From Spirosoma sp. (GTDB lineage Bacteria; Bacteroidota; Bacteroidia; Cytophagales; Spirosomataceae): a stretch of 50,406 nt of DNA. Below, piece after piece: positions 42,047 through 49,794 of this stretch (position 1 is its first letter; every line of letters starts with the position of its first letter). Under the pieces are notes generated by a model. That model did no database searches and was not told the DNA's origin. It worked only from the letters and a program-made list of their open reading frames with translations. The translations under genes were made by a program, and so were the position numbers. Location of the stretch: the NCBI GenBank assembly GCA_014377625.1, contig JACMPG010000139.1, forward strand, positions 1 to 50,406, written 5' to 3'.

Positions 42047-43285
42047 TTAGCGCACTGCTGAACTGGAATGGGGCGTGTGCAGAAACCGGTTGAACGCCTT
42101 ACGCATATTCAGCACTGCCCGCCCAAAACTCAGCATCAGACCCGGAATGAGCATCAGCTCGCGCATGGTTACCCGCCTGCGGAGGTAGGCGGGTACTGAT
42201 ATAACTAAGGTCAGACACAAAGTCAGCAGCAGACCCAGCGGTAATTCCCACAGCAGCGCATTGCCAGTGAAAAAAGCCAGCAGCGTAGTTAATCCCAGCA
42301 CACCGAGCAGTAACACACGCGGCAACACTACCGCCCGCAGCATACCGAGGGCGGTCTGGAACCGGCCCTGTCGCAGTTCGCTCAGGCCAACGGGGTAGTA
42401 CGTCTGCAAAAACTGCACCTGCGCGGCAATCCAGCGGGTGCGCTGATTCTCGAACACAGCCCGCAACGCCACTTTCTCGTCGTAGATGTAGGCGTTTTCG
42501 AGGTAACCGATGGTGTAGCCGTCGCGCACGATTTTCATCTCCAGTTCCTTGTCATAACCGCCCATCGTTTTCAAATCCAGCATGGCGGTTCGCATCAGCG
42601 TAAAATCAAACGCCAAGCCCGACCCAATCACCGGCGACGACAGGCCGAGGGCGCGGCTACCTCTGCGAAAAATATGGTTGTTTATTTCTTCGCTGATGGC
42701 GTCCAGCAGGGCCACGCTGGTATTGGTATTTTTAGCAACCCGGTGCCCCTGTATGACCCGCCAGCCCCGGTTGAAGGCGTCATTGATGCGTTCCAGAAAA
42801 TCGGTAGCCATAATGTTGTCGGCATCGGATACCACCAGAATGTCGTATTCATTTTTCTGAAATTTCGCCAGAGCCGCCCCAATAGCGTTGGAAACGGTAG
42901 ATATGGGAAACGACACCTCGATGACGCGGACGGGTAGCTGGGCCAGCCGGGCCAGCGTGGCGGGCTGCATGGAATCGGCAATGACGATTAACTCGAAAGC
43001 GGTGGCTGGGTACTGCTGCCGGAGATTGGCCTGCACCGATTCAACAATAACGGCATCTTCTTTGTAGGCGGGTATCAGAACGCCAATCCGGTGCAGGCGG
43101 CCCGGCGTGGACTCGCCCGGCGCGGGTGCGGCTGGTGCCGGATGGGGTGAGCGATTGTCGTCGGCCCGGCCCAGTTTACCCGCTACGGCAAACAGCAGGA
43201 GATACAGAACGGTAAGTCCCAGAAAACTTATAAAAAGTAAATACAGTACAAAGAGGAGTTGCATCAGTCCGGTAAAAAGAGACAT
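42047..43285 (-). CDS. Family 2 glycosyltransferase, membrane-bound (processive type)
   Basis: About 412 residues. N-terminal membrane helix (LLFVLYLLFISFLGLTVLYLLLF), then a GT-A domain: IGVLIPAYKEDAVIVESV, the VSDADNIMATDFLE motif (D-x-D), GGYDKELEMKIVRDGYTIGYLENAYIYDE, and ENQRTRWIAAQVQFLQ, a Q-R-x-R-W-like product-binding motif as in cellulose and hyaluronan synthases. C-terminal membrane helices follow (about 310-370). It probably makes or extends a cell-surface polysaccharide. A 222-base gap with its own dyad separates it from the TolC-like gene, so it may be a separate transcript on the same strand. The start is ATG 43285 rather than TTG 43288. Confidence 0.85.
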   Translation of the reverse strand: MSLFTGLMQLLFVLYLLFISFLGLTVLYLLLFAVAGKLGRADDNRSPHPAPAAPAPGESTPGRLHRIGVLIPAYKEDAVIVESVQANLRQQYPATAFELIVIADSMQPATLARLAQLPVRVIEVSFPISTVSNAIGAALAKFQKNEYDILVVSDADNIMATDFLERINDAFNRGWRVIQGHRVAKNTNTSVALLDAISEEINNHIFRRGSRALGLSSPVIGSGLAFDFTLMRTAMLDLKTMGGYDKELEMKIVRDGYTIGYLENAYIYDEKVALRAVFENQRTRWIAAQVQFLQTYYPVGLSELRQGRFQTALGMLRAVVLPRVLLLGVLGLTTLLAFFTGNALLWELPLGLLLTLCLTLVISVPAYLRRRVTMRELMLIPGLMLSFGRAVLNMRKAFNRFLHTPHSSSAVR

Positions 43286-43288
43286 CAA

Positions 43289-43569
43289 TATGTTTGAGAC
43301 GCTGAAATGGTAAATCCGTTACGTTAGAATGAGATGAACATGCCAAAAGATCTATTGGGCGGTTGGTGGATAAATGAAGTACTAAAAATTCTCTGCCCGC
43401 TCTCATTTGGCAAACATTTAGATAGTCGCTCAACGTTATACCACTATACCAAGGTAGCCTCGACAAGTTTAGAGTCTGTTGAAAAGCCGATTTGTCATGC
43501 TGACGAAGGAACCTGAACATTTTAATGAACTGAATGAGCTAAATACCCCTTACCGACACGCATAATAAC
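43289..43569. other. Divergent spacer with a dispersed repeat fragment
   Basis: 281 bases between the glycosyltransferase and the protease gene. I found no full TAnnTTTG promoter. At 43482-43503 it carries AAAAGCCGATTTGTCATGC.., nearly identical to half of the terminator palindrome at 15976-16021. A 60-codon frame (43334-43516) looks non-coding. Confidence 0.5.
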
Positions 43570-45255
43570 ATGAATAAGAAACCTGACATCAATAACGATA
43601 AAACTACCGTGCGGCTGCCCATGTTGCTTGGCATTACGCTGGCGGGTGGTATGCTCATTGGAGCCACGTTTTTTGGTGGTGCCCAGAGCCTGAACACCAT
43701 TGGCCGGGGCTACACCAAATACCGCGAAGTGCTGCAGCTAATTGAAAACAACTATGTCGATTCGGTGAACGTTGATGAGCTGGTCGATTATTCCATCGAG
43801 CAGATGCTGCATAAACTCGACCCGCACACGGCCTACATGAACCCGGTTGATGCGGTGGCCGCCCGCTCGCAGCTCGAAGGCGGTTTCGACGGCATCGGCG
43901 TGGAGTTCAACGTGTATAAAGACACTGTTTACGTCGTGACGCCCCTGGCTGGTGGACCCTCTGAAGCCGCCGGTATTATGAGTGGCGATAAAATTGTTGG
44001 CGTCAATGACAAACCGCTGGCCGACGCCAAGGGTAAAGTTGATAACAGCGCGGTATATAAAGCCCTGCGCGGTAAGCGTGGTACGGATGTTAAGCTCACG
44101 ATTCTGCGTCGGGGCAGTGCTGAACCGAAGCAATTCAATATTACCCGCGACCGGATTTCTACTTACTCCGTCGATGCTGCCTACATGATCGATAACAAAA
44201 CGGGTTATCTGAAAATCAACCGCTTCTCTGAATCGACCTACGACGAGTTCAGAACCGCACTGGCATCGCTGAAAGTCAAAGGCATGACGCAGTTGCTGCT
44301 CGATTTGCGCAACAATCCCGGCGGCTATATGGACCGGGCCACTAACATTGCCGACGAGTTTATTTCGGGCGACAAACTGCTGGTTTATACCGACGGTAAA
44401 GACAACCGCTACGACCGAAAAACAACCGCCCACATTGCCGGGCAGTTTGAAGACGGTGCGCTGGTGGTGCTCATTGACGAGGGTAGCGCGTCGGCGTCGG
44501 AGATTGTGGCGGGCGCGTTGCAGGACCACGACCGCGCCCTGATTGCCGGTCGACGGTCGTTTGGCAAGGGGCTGGTGCAGATGCCGGTAACGCTCACCGA
44601 TGGCTCGGAACTGCGGCTGACTATTTCGCGCTACTATACGCCGAGTGGCCGGAGTATCCAGAAACCTTATGTACTGGGGCAGGAAGGCGACTACGAAAAA
44701 GACTTCGAACTACGCTCGAAACGGGGCGAATACTACGTGGCCGACTCGATTAAAAATGATTCTAAACTCAAGTTCAAGACCGACGGAGGCCGAACCGTCT
44801 ATGGCGGGGGCGGCATTACGCCTGACTATTTCATCCCGCGCGATTCGAGTTTCCAGACCCCGTACCTGATTCAGTTGTACGGCAAGAACATCGTCCGCGA
44901 GTTTGCCATGGAATACACCAACGACAACCGGAAGAAGCTGGAGAAGATGCCCTTTGCCGAGTTTGACAAAACTGTGAACGTGACCGACGAGCAGTTGAAA
45001 AAGCTAATCAAGGACGCGACCGACGAGGGTATCAAGTTTAACGGGGAGGAGTATGGCCGCTCCAAAAGCTTTATCAAGACGCAGATCAAGGCGTTGGTGG
45101 CGCGGAGCATTTACCAGAAGAACAACAAAGCCGGTTTGAACAATGAGTTTTTCAAGGTCGTCGGCGAGTCTGACGAAACCTACCAGCAGGCCCTTAAACT
45201 CTTCGACCGTGCCAGCCAGCTCGCCCACGGCGAAATGACGTACCATCAGAAGTAG
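43570..45255 (+). CDS. C-terminal processing peptidase, S41 family
   Basis: 561 residues. N-terminal membrane anchor or uncleaved signal (about 17-38), then a helical N-domain, a PDZ domain (about 105-190, GGFDGIGVEF..YVVTPLAGGPSEAAGIMSGDKIVGVN), and the S41 catalytic core: LLLDLRNNPGGYMDRA, IDEGSASASEIVAG (nucleophile loop at 302-314) and Lys333 in SFGKGLVQ, the Ser-Lys dyad. It degrades or trims proteins in the periplasm. The C-terminal extension of about 150 residues is usual for Bacteroidota members. Its stop codon TAG (45253-45255) lies in the first arm of a palindromic element. Confidence 0.93.
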   Translation: MNKKPDINNDKTTVRLPMLLGITLAGGMLIGATFFGGAQSLNTIGRGYTKYREVLQLIENNYVDSVNVDELVDYSIEQMLHKLDPHTAYMNPVDAVAARSQLEGGFDGIGVEFNVYKDTVYVVTPLAGGPSEAAGIMSGDKIVGVNDKPLADAKGKVDNSAVYKALRGKRGTDVKLTILRRGSAEPKQFNITRDRISTYSVDAAYMIDNKTGYLKINRFSESTYDEFRTALASLKVKGMTQLLLDLRNNPGGYMDRATNIADEFISGDKLLVYTDGKDNRYDRKTTAHIAGQFEDGALVVLIDEGSASASEIVAGALQDHDRALIAGRRSFGKGLVQMPVTLTDGSELRLTISRYYTPSGRSIQKPYVLGQEGDYEKDFELRSKRGEYYVADSIKNDSKLKFKTDGGRTVYGGGGITPDYFIPRDSSFQTPYLIQLYGKNIVREFAMEYTNDNRKKLEKMPFAEFDKTVNVTDEQLKKLIKDATDEGIKFNGEEYGRSKSFIKTQIKALVARSIYQKNNKAGLNNEFFKVVGESDETYQQALKLFDRASQLAHGEMTYHQK

Positions 45256-45377
45256 GTTGCACACTCCTGTGCGACCAGCCCGGTACGGGCTAACGATACG
45301 AGTTGAAGCTAAGATGCTGCGATGCTGGTACACTGTTAGCCGCTTCGCGGCTGGTCGGACAGGAGTGTCCGACCTAC
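45252..45377. repeat. Inverted pair of double-hairpin repeats between convergent genes
   Basis: Two 43-base arms (45252-45294 and 45335-45377). Each arm is two hairpins: an 8-bp stem (GTTGCACA/TGTGCGAC in one arm, GTCGGACA/TGTCCGAC in the other), then a 6-bp stem (AGCCCG/CGGGCT against AGCCGC/GCGGCT). Arm differences keep the stems paired. The outermost GTAGG of each arm supplies the TAG stop of the neighbouring gene. Probably doubles as a two-way terminator. Confidence 0.8.
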
Positions 45378-45814
45378 CTCCTTTTCTGAAACTGATATAC
45401 CAGCCCCAGAAACGACTGCAAATTGCCGGTTTTGAAGTCCTTGCGGGAATAGGGAGCCAGCTCGAACGCCACGCGCAATGGCGGCACAAACGGTACCTGC
45501 GCCCGAACGCCCACGTGCAGCGAGTAGCCTTCCAGCGCACTCCGGTTGTCCAGCCCGTTCAGGAAATTGAACCGAACGCCCAGCCCCGTGTAGTAGTTGA
45601 CCTGCGTTTTGCGAACTACGTTGACCATAGGGCAAAGGGTGGTGCTGAGCGACCCAAACACCGTATTGGTCTGGAGCCGGGCGTCGAGCCAAGCAACCCG
45701 GTTGGGATTCGTACTGACCGTAACGATGTTGTTGAACGGATAATAGGCCACCGAAGCCTGACCCAGTGCCGACAGGGTGACGCTGAGCAGCAGCGCGGTT
45801 AGAATATGTTTCAT
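45374..45814 (-). CDS. Small outer-membrane beta-barrel-like protein
   Basis: 146 residues from the ATG at 45814 (the frame runs to 45865, but MKHILTALLLSVTLSALGQ is a clear signal peptide). Alternating strands such as VAYYPFNNIVTVSTN, NYYTGLGVRFNFLNGL, YSLHVGVRAQVPF, LRVAFELAPYSRKDF and FLGLVYQFQKRR suggest a small barrel of about eight strands ending in an aromatic-containing strand. No conserved catalytic residues. Resembles uncharacterised secreted proteins of Cytophagales. The stop lies in the arm of the adjacent repeat. Likely outer-membrane or periplasmic; function unknown. Confidence 0.6.
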   Translation of the reverse strand: MKHILTALLLSVTLSALGQASVAYYPFNNIVTVSTNPNRVAWLDARLQTNTVFGSLSTTLCPMVNVVRKTQVNYYTGLGVRFNFLNGLDNRSALEGYSLHVGVRAQVPFVPPLRVAFELAPYSRKDFKTGNLQSFLGLVYQFQKRR

Positions 45815-45890
45815 AGCCGCAAAGCAACGAGTTTCCCGGCATAAAAAAACACAGTGTACCGGCACAATGGCTGTTTGACAGTGGCGGGCG

Positions 45891-46451
45891 TTACTCTAGG
45901 TTGACTCCGGATGCCAGTTTTATATACAGCTTTCTGGCCCGGTCGCGGGCGCGTTTGAGTCGCATCTTGGCCGCACTCGGGGTGAGCTGTTGCTGGTGGG
46001 CAATGTCCTTGATTTCCACGCCCTGTTCGTACTTGGTCCGCAGCAAAACCTGTTGCTCTACCGGGAGCCGGTTCAGTAACTGATCGAGTACGGCAAGCGC
46101 ACGGTCTGATATGGGTTCCGACTCATCGGTGCCGCCCAAAAACGTAACGGTGTATTGTTCGTACTGGAGTCGGAGGTGTTGCTGTTTGCGGAGTTGGTCG
46201 ATACAGTGGTTGTGGGTTACCCGGTGCAGCCAGGTACTAAACCGGGCCTCGCCCTTATAGGTCTCCAGGCGACGCGCCACCCGAATAAAAACGTCCTGGG
46301 TCAAATCCTCGGCTTCGTCAGGGTCTTTGCACATAATCAGGCATTGTTGGTAGACCAGATACCGATAGCGGTCGTAGAGTTGCTCAAAGGAGCGTTCATT
46401 ACGGGTGGTCAGGTAGTGGGCAATCAAGTCCTGATCGGTAAAGTGGGTCAT
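45891..46451 (-). CDS. ECF-type RNA polymerase sigma factor
   Basis: 186 residues from the ATG at 46451 (MTHFTDQDLIAHYLTTRNERSFEQLYDRYRYLVYQQC). Region 2 is intact, with DEAEDLTQDVFIRVARRLETYKGEARFSTWLHRVTHN binding the -10 element. Region 4 is LLNRLPVEQQVLLRTKYEQGVEIKDIAHQQQLTPSAAKMRLKRARDRA, the helix-turn-helix for the upstream element. No anti-sigma gene sits next to it, so its control cannot be inferred. The upstream frame to 46490 adds 13 residues without similarity. Confidence 0.9.
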   Translation of the reverse strand: MTHFTDQDLIAHYLTTRNERSFEQLYDRYRYLVYQQCLIMCKDPDEAEDLTQDVFIRVARRLETYKGEARFSTWLHRVTHNHCIDQLRKQQHLRLQYEQYTVTFLGGTDESEPISDRALAVLDQLLNRLPVEQQVLLRTKYEQGVEIKDIAHQQQLTPSAAKMRLKRARDRARKLYIKLASGVNLE

Positions 46452-46515
46452 AATGAAAACATAGGTAATTGGATAAACCCTATCAGCCAACGGCCGGATA
46501 CGTATGGGACTGGCT

Positions 46516-46877
46516 CTAAAGTATCAACCCTGACAGCTGCGCCCGCACCGATACCCACCGCCGGCGCGAGATCGGCAATCGCTCGCCCGTCGTCAGACAC
46601 GCCACGGCCCCGGCATTGGGTCCCGCTCCACACCCCCGACCCAATGCCGGTGGAAGGCGTACTGCCGGTGTAGCCGCACAAAATCACTGTCGGGCAGCCG
46701 GGCCAGCATGTAGCCCAACGAACGCGCTAACAGCAGTCGCTCGCCCGTATCCCACACCAGCCAGGTGTAGTTCATCTCCGACTGGAGGTAGCGCAACTGC
46801 GCCAGCGAACGGCGTTCACGACCACGACCCAGATAAAGCGGAATCGATAAGCTGGCCGAACCAGTAGTAGACTACAT
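46516..46877 (-). pseudogene. LytTR DNA-binding domain protein, decayed
   Basis: The frame after the ATG at 46877 meets TAG at the second codon, then stays open: LSIPLYLGRGRERR, then LQSEMNYTWLVWDTGERLLLARSLGYMLARLPDSDFVRLHRQYAFHRHWV, the LytTR domain core (a DNA-binding beta fold). Near 46620 the frame must shift by one base to read CLTTGERLPISRRRW, the conserved LytTR end. So two lesions are needed: nonsense near the start and a -1 shift in a G-rich spot. A TTG at 46796 could start a short product, but it would still lack the C-terminal motif. Relatives are stand-alone LytTR regulators. Sequencing error cannot be excluded. Confidence 0.7.
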
Positions 46878-46965
46878 GATCAGGTTGTGAAGAAAATGAG
46901 TAGTAAAAAAATGGATAAGCCAGTAGGCCGGGGCTGGTCGGTTTGGCCTGCCCCGGCCTGCTGGC

Positions 46966-49767
46966 TTACGGATGAATGACTTTGACGACCAGCCCCTGTT
47001 GGTCGGTGCTGGCCCGCAGCAGGTACAGCCCCGCCGGATGCTGGCTGATGTCCCAGCTCACGGCCTGAGCCGCTTCGGCCGAGGGCCAGTTTTGCTGGCC
47101 AAGTACCTGCCCTTTCAGGTCCGTCAGGCTCACGCGCAGGGGCTGACCTTCGGCACCGGTGACGACGGCCCGTAGCAGACCAGCCTCGACCGGGTTGGGA
47201 GCCAAAACGACCTGCAACCCCGTTTCTGGCTCGCCCGTGCCCACCGAAGCGGCCGCCTGCCTTGCTCCCGGTGCCACGCAACTATAGTCGATAGTCACCG
47301 TAAAGGGCCCCGACCATTGGAAGCTGCCCGTTGCATCAAACACCTTGCAGTAGTATTTGGCGGTGGTCTGGATGCTGACCAGGGTCAGGCTGGCGGTGGC
47401 GGTTCCTTTCTGAATGCTGGCAATCTCGGTGAGTTTGAAGGGCGCACTCTGGCCGTTTTTGTACCACTCGTAACGGGTGCCCAGCGCGTTGGCCGTCAGC
47501 ACGATGCTGCTGCTGCGGCAACTGGTCTGGTTGTCGGGCGTGGAGAGCAACACCGTCAGGCTGAAGGGTGTGGGCAAACTCTGACACTGGCTGGCGTTGG
47601 TTTGGGTGGCCGAAAAGCTTTGTACGCCAGCCGTGCTGACATCAACATTGGGCGGATTCAGTTCAGCACCGCCCGCAGCGAAGAAGCGAATCGGGTTGCC
47701 TGTCAGGCTGATGAAAGGCGTGAGCGAAAGGGGCGTACTGCTGCTGAACACGGTACGGCTGGTGGCCGTGAGCGTGGGCGCGTCGGGCCGGGGCAGGAGC
47801 GTTACCGTGATGGTGGTAGTGCTGGTGCAGCCGTTGGCACTGGCCACCGTAACGGTATAGGTGCCCCCCGCCGTGACGGTGGCGGTATTACCCGTACTGC
47901 CCCCAATCTGGCTGGCTCCTGCACTGAAGGTGTAGGAACCCGACCCATCGGACTGTCCCCCCCCCGCCGTGAGCGTGGCACTGGTACCGGCGCAGAAACT
48001 CAGTGACGACGCGGTGAGCGTAGCGGTGGGGGCCACCGTGTTGCTCACTACCGTAGTGGTAGTGGTGCTCCGACAACCGCTGGCGTTGGCTACCGTAACG
48101 GTATAGGTGCCCCCCGCCGTGACGGTGGCGGTATTCCCCGTACTGCCCCCAATCTGGCTGGCTCCCGCGCTGAAGTTGTACGAACTACCACCCGTGGCCG
48201 TCAGCGTCACGCTGGGCCGGGCGCAGGTGAGCGGGCCGTTACTGGTGAGGCTCACGTTGGTGGGCAGGGCGTTGACCGTTAGGCTGAAGGCATTGCTGGT
48301 GACGCTGTTATTGGCTCCGGTGACGACGACCGAATAACTGCCCGCATCGCCCGCCTGCGCATTGGTCAGCGAAAGGGTAGCCGAAGTCTGGGCCGGATTC
48401 AGCGGTGTACCGTCTTTGAACCACTGGTAGCCCGTGACCGTACCCGTTACGCTCACACTGGCCGTCACGCTACTCCCCGCGCAGACGACCGACCCGGCTT
48501 CGGGCTGAGTGGTAATAGCCAGGGGGAAGTTGGGTGTATTCTGAAACTCATAGGCACCCATGTCAATGCGCCCCCCCGATATGCGGGGATTCCCGCCTAA
48601 GTCTGTTGCCCCGACGGTAGCAGTGGTAGAGGCCGGGTCGCCGACGTTATTCGCTGGGGAATTAGCCGGTAATCGCGTGTCCGTAGTGCTCGGAAAGGGC
48701 GAACTGGCAACCTTCAGGTTACCCGGCCCGTCTGTGTAGTAAATACTATTGATTCTGGAATCGAAAAGACTGTACCGGACGGTAAACACAGACGCACCAG
48801 ATATCCTCAAGGTGTTGCCCCCGCTGGCATCCCATAGCACGCAGTTAGTCAGGGTAGGCCCTGTATTAGCGGTACTACCATCGTTAAAAATGGTATAGCC
48901 CAGATTCTTAGCCCGATTGGCTTGAAACGAACAGTTGGTCAGGCTGGCTCTGGCGTTACCTGAATTACAATTGTTGTAGATGGCCCCGCCCTCTCCATTT
49001 ATAGCTCTGTTGGATAGAAACGAACAGTTAGTCAGGCTGAAATTGGCATTTCCCCCGTTACCGTTGTTGTAGATGGCCCCGCCCCCGCCCGTGCCGATAG
49101 CCAGGGCATGAAAAGCAAGGTTGCGCTCAAACAAACAGTTTGCCAGCAGCGGGCTACTGTTGCCGCCTGATGAACCATCATTATACATGGCCCCGCCGTT
49201 TTCGGCACCGTTGACTAGAAACAGGCAGTTGCGAACCAATGGGCTACAGCTATTGCCCGCCCCTCTGCCGTTGTTAAACATACCTCCGCCCGAATTGTCG
49301 GGAAAACTAGCCGTGGCGGCAGTGGCATTACCCCCGGTGATCACAAAGCCATCCAGCACGGCAGTGTTGGTCAGGCCCACGGGGTTGCGAACAACATGGT
49401 AGTTGTTGTTATTACCCGTTAGTGTGGTATTGGCTGGATAGGTCAGCACCCGTTGGCTGAGGGACGTTTCGCTACCGGCAAAACCGCCGTAGATCGCCAC
49501 GCCGTTTTTCATTGCAAAGCTATCGCCCCGGTTAGGGCCGGGTGAATAAACGCCGGTGGCTACCCAAATCTGAGTGGGCGCAATGTTGATCATGGCTTGT
49601 AAATTGCCACTGGCGTTGTCCCAGCTAATGCCCGTTCCCGTGCCGCTGGCAGTGGGTTTCACATATCGGATAGTTTGGGCTAAGCCGGGCCGACTGCTCA
49701 CCAGCAGCAGTAATAGTAGGGGACAATACAAGGTCCACCGCACGGATTTAATAGAAATTAAGCGCAT
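46966..49767 (-). CDS. Large secreted beta-helix / Ig-like protein with C-terminal sorting domain
   Basis: About 933 residues from the ATG at 49767 (an earlier ATG at 49794 adds nine residues); signal peptide MRLISIKSVRWTLYCPLLLLLLVSS. Residues about 90-390 are a right-handed beta-helix with repeated GGAIYNNGNG..LTNCSFL turns, ending in the choice-of-anchor motif RIDMGAYEFQ. Next come Ig-like and PKD-like modules with Cys, including two near-identical FSAGASQIGGSTGNTATVTAGG units. The C-terminus (LAPNPVEAGLLRAVV..VSLTDLKGQVLGQQ..GLYLLRA..VVKVIHP) fits a type IX secretion (T9SS) sorting domain. It is likely a surface or secreted adhesin-like protein. The target is unknown. Confidence 0.85.
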   Translation of the reverse strand: MRLISIKSVRWTLYCPLLLLLLVSSRPGLAQTIRYVKPTASGTGTGISWDNASGNLQAMINIAPTQIWVATGVYSPGPNRGDSFAMKNGVAIYGGFAGSETSLSQRVLTYPANTTLTGNNNNYHVVRNPVGLTNTAVLDGFVITGGNATAATASFPDNSGGGMFNNGRGAGNSCSPLVRNCLFLVNGAENGGAMYNDGSSGGNSSPLLANCLFERNLAFHALAIGTGGGGAIYNNGNGGNANFSLTNCSFLSNRAINGEGGAIYNNCNSGNARASLTNCSFQANRAKNLGYTIFNDGSTANTGPTLTNCVLWDASGGNTLRISGASVFTVRYSLFDSRINSIYYTDGPGNLKVASSPFPSTTDTRLPANSPANNVGDPASTTATVGATDLGGNPRISGGRIDMGAYEFQNTPNFPLAITTQPEAGSVVCAGSSVTASVSVTGTVTGYQWFKDGTPLNPAQTSATLSLTNAQAGDAGSYSVVVTGANNSVTSNAFSLTVNALPTNVSLTSNGPLTCARPSVTLTATGGSSYNFSAGASQIGGSTGNTATVTAGGTYTVTVANASGCRSTTTTTVVSNTVAPTATLTASSLSFCAGTSATLTAGGGQSDGSGSYTFSAGASQIGGSTGNTATVTAGGTYTVTVASANGCTSTTTITVTLLPRPDAPTLTATSRTVFSSSTPLSLTPFISLTGNPIRFFAAGGAELNPPNVDVSTAGVQSFSATQTNASQCQSLPTPFSLTVLLSTPDNQTSCRSSSIVLTANALGTRYEWYKNGQSAPFKLTEIASIQKGTATASLTLVSIQTTAKYYCKVFDATGSFQWSGPFTVTIDYSCVAPGARQAAASVGTGEPETGLQVVLAPNPVEAGLLRAVVTGAEGQPLRVSLTDLKGQVLGQQNWPSAEAAQAVSWDISQHPAGLYLLRASTDQQGLVVKVIHP
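47847..48182. repeat. Near-identical direct repeat inside the secreted-protein gene
   Basis: About 90 bases at 47847-47936 recur almost unchanged at 48093-48182, 246 bases (82 codons) apart; only a few third-base changes separate them. The repeat encodes the FSAGASQIGGSTGNTATV module. Such DNA is open to recombination that changes module number. Confidence 0.8.
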
Positions 49768-49794
49768 AAACGAAGCAGGAAAAAGGTTGAACAT

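Noticed and set aside
43334-43516. 60-codon plus-strand frame in the spacer before the protease
   Set aside because: No family features; it runs through a dispersed repeat fragment.
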